64,000 bases of DNA from contig JABBOT010000007.1 in NCBI GenBank assembly GCA_016165875.1, forward strand, positions 23,794,531 to 23,858,530, written 5' to 3'. A program made the translations under genes and the position numbers. Under the pieces are notes generated by a model. It did not search any database. It saw nothing but the letters and a program-made list of their open reading frames with translations, and had not been told where the DNA came from. This stretch comes from Acanthopleura granulata (Eukaryota; Mollusca; Polyplacophora; Chitonida; Chitonidae). Below, in pieces: positions 61,201 through 64,000 of the stretch (the first letter of the stretch is position 1; each line of letters starts with the position of its first letter).

Positions 61201-63966
61201 TTGTAGACAGGTAGAGTAGAGTTATAGGGTAAAGGGGCAGTTAGGAGAAAGGGAGACTGTCAATCTGCTAGCTGTCTAATTATTAAAGCAGTCAATATCC
61301 ATACATGTATATACTACTACTACTGGCAGTTAAAATGTCTCAGATGGGAATAACCTGTGTAGTTCAGAAGCCATACATGCTCTTCCTCAATATCTGTACC
61401 TGTGTATATTGCAAACTTGATTTTCAATCTTTTCTTCATTGCTGTATTTGTACTTCATATTCCAGTCATGCTTGTGCACATTTATACATGGACACCTTAT
61501 ACCTGAATGCCTATTTTGATGTGATCTCCTCCGGAGTACATACACTTGTGACAAATAACACTCTGTCCTGCTGTGCTAGAGTTGTATGTAACAGAAATGC
61601 TACTGTTCAAATGATATGTATGCAGGATCGTCTGAAGCTGTGTGACACCTGAGAGTATGATGTCAGCTAGGAGTATCTACATCTGGAGCAAACCTGTTAA
61701 AAAATCAGCTGCATCACTGAAGCATGGTCGTTAAAATATTCAATATAGTCAGTCAGAACACTTCTGCACAGAGTTTAGAGCGCTCTAATTGGGGGATTCC
61801 CCAGAGATTCCCCTCTCCACCTACAGACCATGGTATGTGTTAGTGTGTCTACACGAGGGTAAGGTGGTGCCATATGGGTGCTGAACGTGTGTAGCTGGGC
61901 TATAGGACCACCACCTCCACCACCTCCAGGGACCAGGGTGTGAGGGTTGGGCAGAGCATGAAGCTACGTGTATGGGGGGGGGGGGGGCAAGGTGTACCAT
62001 GTATCCTGACGCGCCATGCTTGTCCCCAGGTCTGGGCTGTACTGGAGGTGGGACAGGCTTTTTACCAGCCTTGAATAATCCTTTCTTCTTCTCCTGCGAC
62101 CATGGAAATGGGCGACAAATGCATGAATTCATGGCTGTCAAAGCAATGTAAGCTTACACCGCCAAAAATTCCAGTCTCACCATGACAGTGATAATAACTG
62201 TGGAATTCTCACAACAGCCACATTCTTAATATTACAATTTCATTATAATTACTTACATAACAAATACTTACAGTTATTCAAGGATGGCCAACATCTGTAT
62301 CAGTTTTATCAGAAATTAACCTGTGTGATAGCCTGTTATTTGTGGGCATCTTGGGTTTGCTCAAAACAGCAGCTGATCTCTGAAAATTTTGCTTCCTTTC
62401 AAGGGACTATTAGATCACTTACAACACATTTACCATATGGCTGCCAGAAAGTTTTGGGTTTCCATTTTGTAATGTTGTAATAGCAAGCTGTGCAACCCAT
62501 TACAGTGAAATACCCACTCTTGAGATGTCTACTGACATAATCGTTACACCACTGACTCAACATAACAGCTGCAACAAGGACTGCACCACTGACAGGACAT
62601 GCAGTACAACAGTACAAACATCAGATCACTGACCGTGCATAAAGTATTCACAACAGTACAATCGCTACACAGTACAGTGTACACTGTACAATCGTTGCCC
62701 CACTGACAGTGTACACTGTACAATCGTTACCCTACTGACAGTGTACACTGTACAATCGTTGCCCCACTGCCAGTGTACACTGTACAATCATTGCCCTACT
62801 GACAGTGTACACTGTACAATCGTTGCCCCACTGACAGTGTACACTGCACAATCATTGTCCCACTGACAGTGTACACTGTACAATCACTACATTACTGTAC
62901 AACCATTGCATTACTGGAGGTATACATTGTATAATCAGTGCACCACTGCAAGTACCATCACTGACCCAATGACAAGTGACCACTATACAATTGCTGCCCC
63001 ACAGCAGGTATTTACAGGTAAGAGAACAGTGTGTAAGGCCATACGGGATGCCTCTGGTTACCTTATCATACGGGGGAACTCCTGCGGCAGCCATCATTTC
63101 AATCATCTTTGCCTGTGGAGGGAAAGAAGCAAATGTTAAATAAACTACTCTTTGGTACAAAAGGTTCCAAGTTTCCTGGCCCAGTTAGTGGATAAATTGT
63201 CTTTCATGAGGACATCTCTGTGACCAGGGCCATATCTCGAAAATAATCATAAATTCTCATCACCAACTTCCATCAGTGGCAATGTGACTCTCACTGTTGC
63301 TTTCTTAGGGTGTTCAAATATGTGAGTGACAGATATTTGGAAAACTGGACATTTTTTGGTAAATTATCATATTTGCATTCAATCTACTGGTTAGTTTTCA
63401 AACAGCTTGAAGAGTTTGGGCACCTTAACAATTTGGGGACCCATATGTTTCCCGGAACTAAACTGGCTGGAGATGTCCCTGGTGACCAGTGAGACTAGGA
63501 TTTTACATCCAGCTCTTTCCAGATTGACTGTAGCATTGTGACAGGGAGTTTCTTGAGTTCTTAGCAAAGTGTGGTGGTTTCTTCCACCCAAAAACAACTG
63601 CTGACACGTACATTTATGCCAAATTTGTGCACTGAGTAACAAAAGAACAAATATTAGCTCAAAGCCAAACTAACATCTTTCCAGAGGTCAGCACTCGCGC
63701 CGGCTGATTAGATACAAGTATCCAAGTTAAGTCTATCAATGTCAGTTTCAAATTTTCCAGCACAATCCATAAATGTAAAACTAAATATCAAAGCTGGCTT
63801 AACAACACCACTGTTTTACGTCATCGCATTTTCAGCAACCACTTTTGTGACTTGTCAATTGCCAAGAAGGACGGAATGGAACTCAAATTGTGAAGCAAAC
63901 GTAACTGACCTGATCAGCTGGATTAGCACTGTCTTTAATTGCATTCAACTCCTTGGCGAGTTGATC
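43125..63966 (-). CDS. EPB41-like: Protein 4.1 family (band 4.1-like / coracle) gene, 3' part, 13 coding exons
   Basis: Protein 4.1 family members are membrane-skeleton linkers. The N-terminal FERM domain binds membrane proteins; in vertebrates a middle domain binds spectrin-actin, and a C-terminal domain (CTD) binds partners such as NuMA. In this window the CTD is clear in the last three exons: PPTVATEKVKYEPV, NVPIVKTHTRTVTY, MIETTT, then VQKKVTISSDLDNDVDHD, then LLAEAIRSVTNMNPDLSVEK and a stop. Joining all modelled exons (61998-62093 with an uncertain 3' end) gives 694 codons with no frame break. Every exon starts and ends between codons. FERM and FERM-adjacent regions are absent and must lie beyond 64000. 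A vertebrate-type spectrin-actin-binding motif was not recognised in the linker. The orthologue (4.1, 4.1-like or coracle) cannot be resolved from the CTD alone. Confidence 0.88.
43762..43854 (-). CDS. EPB41-like: 4.1 gene, penultimate exon (CTD core)
   Basis: Acceptor CCTCTTTGCAG, donor TTG|GTAAGTG. It encodes YRTEKDGVVETHVQKKVTIS then SDLDNDVDHDL, equivalent to the conserved R-EK-IVI-D-DIDHD segment of the CTD. 93 nt, phase 0-0. Confidence 0.95.
44625..44905 (+). mobile_element. SINE family E copy (diverged)
   Basis: The head has GGGCCACGGTGGCTAGGAGA. The end has TGGCTGAGATACTGCCAATG, TAGCATTAAGCCATCATCAG and a (CATT)n-like tail, matching 15655-15750. The middle is poorly conserved. Confidence 0.6.
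46245..46360. repeat. Short tandem repeat, 38-40 bp unit, three copies
   Basis: GTGCAGATTTCTCAGCACAA plus AACCC recurs at 46245, 46283 and 46323. Confidence 0.92.
47011..47214 (-). CDS. EPB41-like: 4.1 gene, first CTD exon
   Basis: Acceptor TTTCTTAG, donor ACT|GTAAGTG. It encodes 68 residues starting PPTVATEKVKYEPV, with the family hallmark NVPIVKTHTRTVTY and ending KSQMIETTT. 204 nt, phase 0-0. The intron to the next exon is about 3.2 kb. Confidence 0.94.
50666..50744. repeat. 24-bp tandem repeat, three copies
   Basis: CAGGTATCAGGTTTGCCCAG plus AGAT is repeated with minor changes. Confidence 0.9.
51255..51870. repeat. Degenerate minisatellite, about 20-bp unit
   Basis: About 30 units based on ACAGCATTGGTAGCTTGGTC, with drifting length. 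Longer sub-blocks are repeated (51440-51560 resembles 51580-51720), showing a higher-order duplication of about 150 bp. Confidence 0.92.
52303..52347 (-). CDS. EPB41-like: 4.1 gene, small basic exon
   Basis: Acceptor TCTCCTGTAG, donor TCT|GTAAGTAC. It encodes APKRLLRSSHVSGKS (15 residues, basic and Ser-rich). 45 nt, phase 0-0, so it can be skipped without a frameshift. It is supported by strong splice signals rather than by recognised homology. Confidence 0.75.
52423..52622 (-). mobile_element. SINE family A copy (intronic, diverged)
   Basis: TTTCTTTATTTGTGTTTCAT, GCTATACTCAAGAATATTTT, CACTTTTACTTCAACGGGGC, GCCTGAGCAGGACTAGGGCT and the head end CCTGTGACCACAGAGGCCCG. It lies between two small exons of the 4.1 gene. 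Confidence 0.75.
53056..53212. repeat. 39-bp tandem repeat, four copies, close to an exon
   Basis: GTCCTATGGGTGACCTCAAG plus CTGCAGTGGATCCGACAGG is repeated four times with no visible change (starts 53056, 53095, 53134 and 53173). It is a multiple of 3 and open on both strands, giving a 13-residue repeat. It lies in the intron just downstream (sense) of exon 53296-53376. Confidence 0.97.
53296..53376 (-). CDS. EPB41-like: 4.1 gene, 27-codon exon
   Basis: Acceptor CCTTTGTTCCAG, donor TCT|GTAAGTTT. It encodes VFDISSWANEQEIDHKMEF then LPVHPAKS. Phase 0-0. It lies in the position expected for the segment before the CTD, but a vertebrate spectrin-actin motif is not evident. A 39-bp VNTR lies 84 bp beyond its donor. 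Confidence 0.78.
54247..55122 (-). CDS. EPB41-like: 4.1 gene, large acidic exon
   Basis: Acceptor TGTGTACAACAG. 292 codons open throughout, beginning LTEDMDKPSVQQSQLTTSPS and then dominated by Asp, Glu, Asn, Ser and Lys. It is expected to be disordered. An internal duplication of 78 bp repeats the motif NN(S/K)AVDSDD. The 3' end is uncertain: GAG|GTTTGA gives a phase-0 junction, but if that site is not used the frame terminates two codons later (V-stop), so the exon could also serve as an alternative terminal exon ending at 54241. Confidence 0.75.
55418..55564 (-). CDS. EPB41-like: 4.1 gene, 49-codon linker exon
   Basis: Acceptor CCTTGCATCAG, donor GAG|GTTTGATT. It encodes PLEEADRKSLSSSHASLPDV and ends VLIHEDSQE. 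Phase 0-0. Like the 54247-55122 exon it contains KARDSG and would meet a V-stop immediately if the intron were retained. The donor is weak. Confidence 0.72.
55565..56322 (-). other. Intron of the 4.1 gene
   Basis: AT-rich with A runs and a SINE tail fragment. No further exon was recognised. Confidence 0.6.
55735..55795 (-). mobile_element. SINE family A tail fragment (intronic)
   Basis: TTTATTTATTTGATTGGCTT, TTTACC and CTGAACTCAAATTTGTTC resemble the reversed 3' end of family A. It is short and diverged. Confidence 0.5.
56323..56454 (-). CDS. EPB41-like: 4.1 gene, 44-codon linker exon
   Basis: Acceptor TTTCTCCTCACCAG, donor GAG|GTTTGGG. It encodes TNEDHDKQSSSSSKSSLTDQ and then YREEEPVIPM and ends in VPQWAE. 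Phase 0-0. Ser-rich then acidic, likely disordered. Confidence 0.75.
57358..57492 (-). CDS. EPB41-like: 4.1 gene, 45-codon linker exon
   Basis: Acceptor TGTTATAACAG, donor CAG|GTGACC. It encodes QSTVSETRSSDLLTSGLMSE, followed by a probably helical ITPEEVFDIREILRAAEASD and then GLDPQ. Phase 0-0. No family was recognised for this piece. Confidence 0.75.
57865..58108. repeat. Intronic tandem repeat, 61-bp unit, four copies
   Basis: Starts at 57865, 57926, 57987 and 58048. The unit contains CTTTATCTGCAGCCAGCTAT and GTTCTTCAAATTTATCTCTC. Copies 1-3 are essentially identical; the fourth has small changes. The open frames here are by-products. Confidence 0.97.
58586..58695. repeat. Intronic 55-bp tandem duplication
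   Basis: Two copies (58586-58640 and 58641-58695) share GAGAATCTAGTGAGCTTGAA and AAACTGAAAGTAAGGTCCCA. Confidence 0.92.
59496..59552 (-). CDS. EPB41-like: 4.1 gene, 19-codon linker exon
   Basis: Acceptor GGTTTTCAG, donor AAG|GTTTCTC. It encodes GTETSEGQMAADSQATEAK. Phase 0-0, 57 nt. The donor is weak. The exon is supported by frame, phase and composition only. Confidence 0.65.
59553..61997 (-). other. Intron of the 4.1 gene
   Basis: About 2.4 kb, AT-rich. No repeat family or exon was recognised. Confidence 0.5.
61998..62093 (-). CDS. EPB41-like: 4.1 gene, basic/proline-rich linker exon (3' end uncertain)
   Basis: Acceptor CATGGTCGCAG. It encodes EKKKGLFKAGKKPVPPPVQP and then RPGDKHGASGYM. 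Ending at ATG|GTACAC keeps phase 0. A second phase-0 candidate is CAC|GTAGCT further on, which would place a C14 tract (plus-strand G14 at 61974-61987) inside the coding exon. A basic then Pro-rich segment could bind SH3-type partners, but this is only a guess. Confidence 0.55.
62655..62890. repeat. Intronic tandem array, 32-bp palindromic unit
   Basis: About seven units of 32 bp. Each contains the perfect 14-bp palindrome ACAGTGTACACTGT followed by ACAATCGTTGCCCC-like sequence. Flanking DNA (62600-62660 and 62890-63000) has diverged copies. Confidence 0.95.
63062..63112 (-). CDS. EPB41-like: 4.1 gene, 17-codon linker exon
   Basis: Acceptor TTTCCCTCCACAG, donor AAG|GTAACC. It encodes AKMIEMMAAAGVPPYDK. 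Phase 0-0, 51 nt. No family was recognised; the signals are good. Confidence 0.72.
63910..63966 (-). CDS. EPB41-like: 4.1 gene, 19-codon linker exon (most upstream in window)
   Basis: Acceptor CTTTGTTCCATAG, donor CAG|GTCAGT. It encodes DQLAKELNAIKDSANPADQ, probably helical. Phase 0-0, 57 nt. Because it starts in phase 0 after an acceptor, the gene continues upstream beyond the right edge. Confidence 0.72.
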
Positions 63967-64000
63967 CTATGGAACAAAGACAAATACATCATGAGTACAC

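Overview
This is eukaryotic genomic DNA, most likely from a mollusc. Several degenerate copies of tRNA-derived SINE-like repeats occur, including a family with a body resembling abundant repeats I know from bivalves and gastropods. The rest is AT-rich, with long intergenic and intronic stretches, many minisatellites, and GT-AG introns. The mollusc assignment rests on memory of repeat families and is inference.

Only one real host gene is supported: the 3' two-thirds (or less) of a protein 4.1 (band 4.1 / coracle) family gene on the minus strand, at about 41.2-64 kb and continuing past the right edge. Thirteen coding exons can be placed, from 63966 down to the stop codon at 43125-43127 (about 693 residues as modelled). 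The last three exons encode a recognisable protein 4.1 C-terminal domain (CTD). The upstream exons form a fast-evolving linker that includes a 292-codon acidic exon. Every modelled exon begins and ends in phase 0. The linker exons use weak 5' splice sites (three are GAG|GTTTG), while the four donors of the 3' part are GTAAGT. This is the signature of a modular, alternatively spliced linker. The FERM domain is not in the window and should lie to the right.

The left 41 kb holds no recognisable intact gene. It contains two dead reverse-transcriptase fragments (about 1.3-1.7 kb; and a Penelope-like one at 13.2-14.0 kb), at least five families of short interspersed repeats, a palindromic CpG-rich element in two inverted copies (17.0 and 18.8-19.1 kb), and many tandem arrays. 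The largest array is a 76-bp satellite (19.8-21.9 kb) with longer ancestral units at its edges and a higher-order duplication of about 832 bp. Others include a 68-bp array (22.75-23.3 kb) interrupted by a SINE, 51-bp, about 56-bp, 70-bp and 32-bp arrays, and two long degenerate arrays near the left edge. One SINE is nested inside another at 39.8-40.3 kb. A compositionally odd GC-rich island lies at 31.7-32.1 kb.

No new multi-gene system is visible. The most interesting signals are the splice-site architecture of the 4.1 gene, the palindromic 32-bp intronic array, the structure of the 76-bp satellite, and the inverted-repeat element family.
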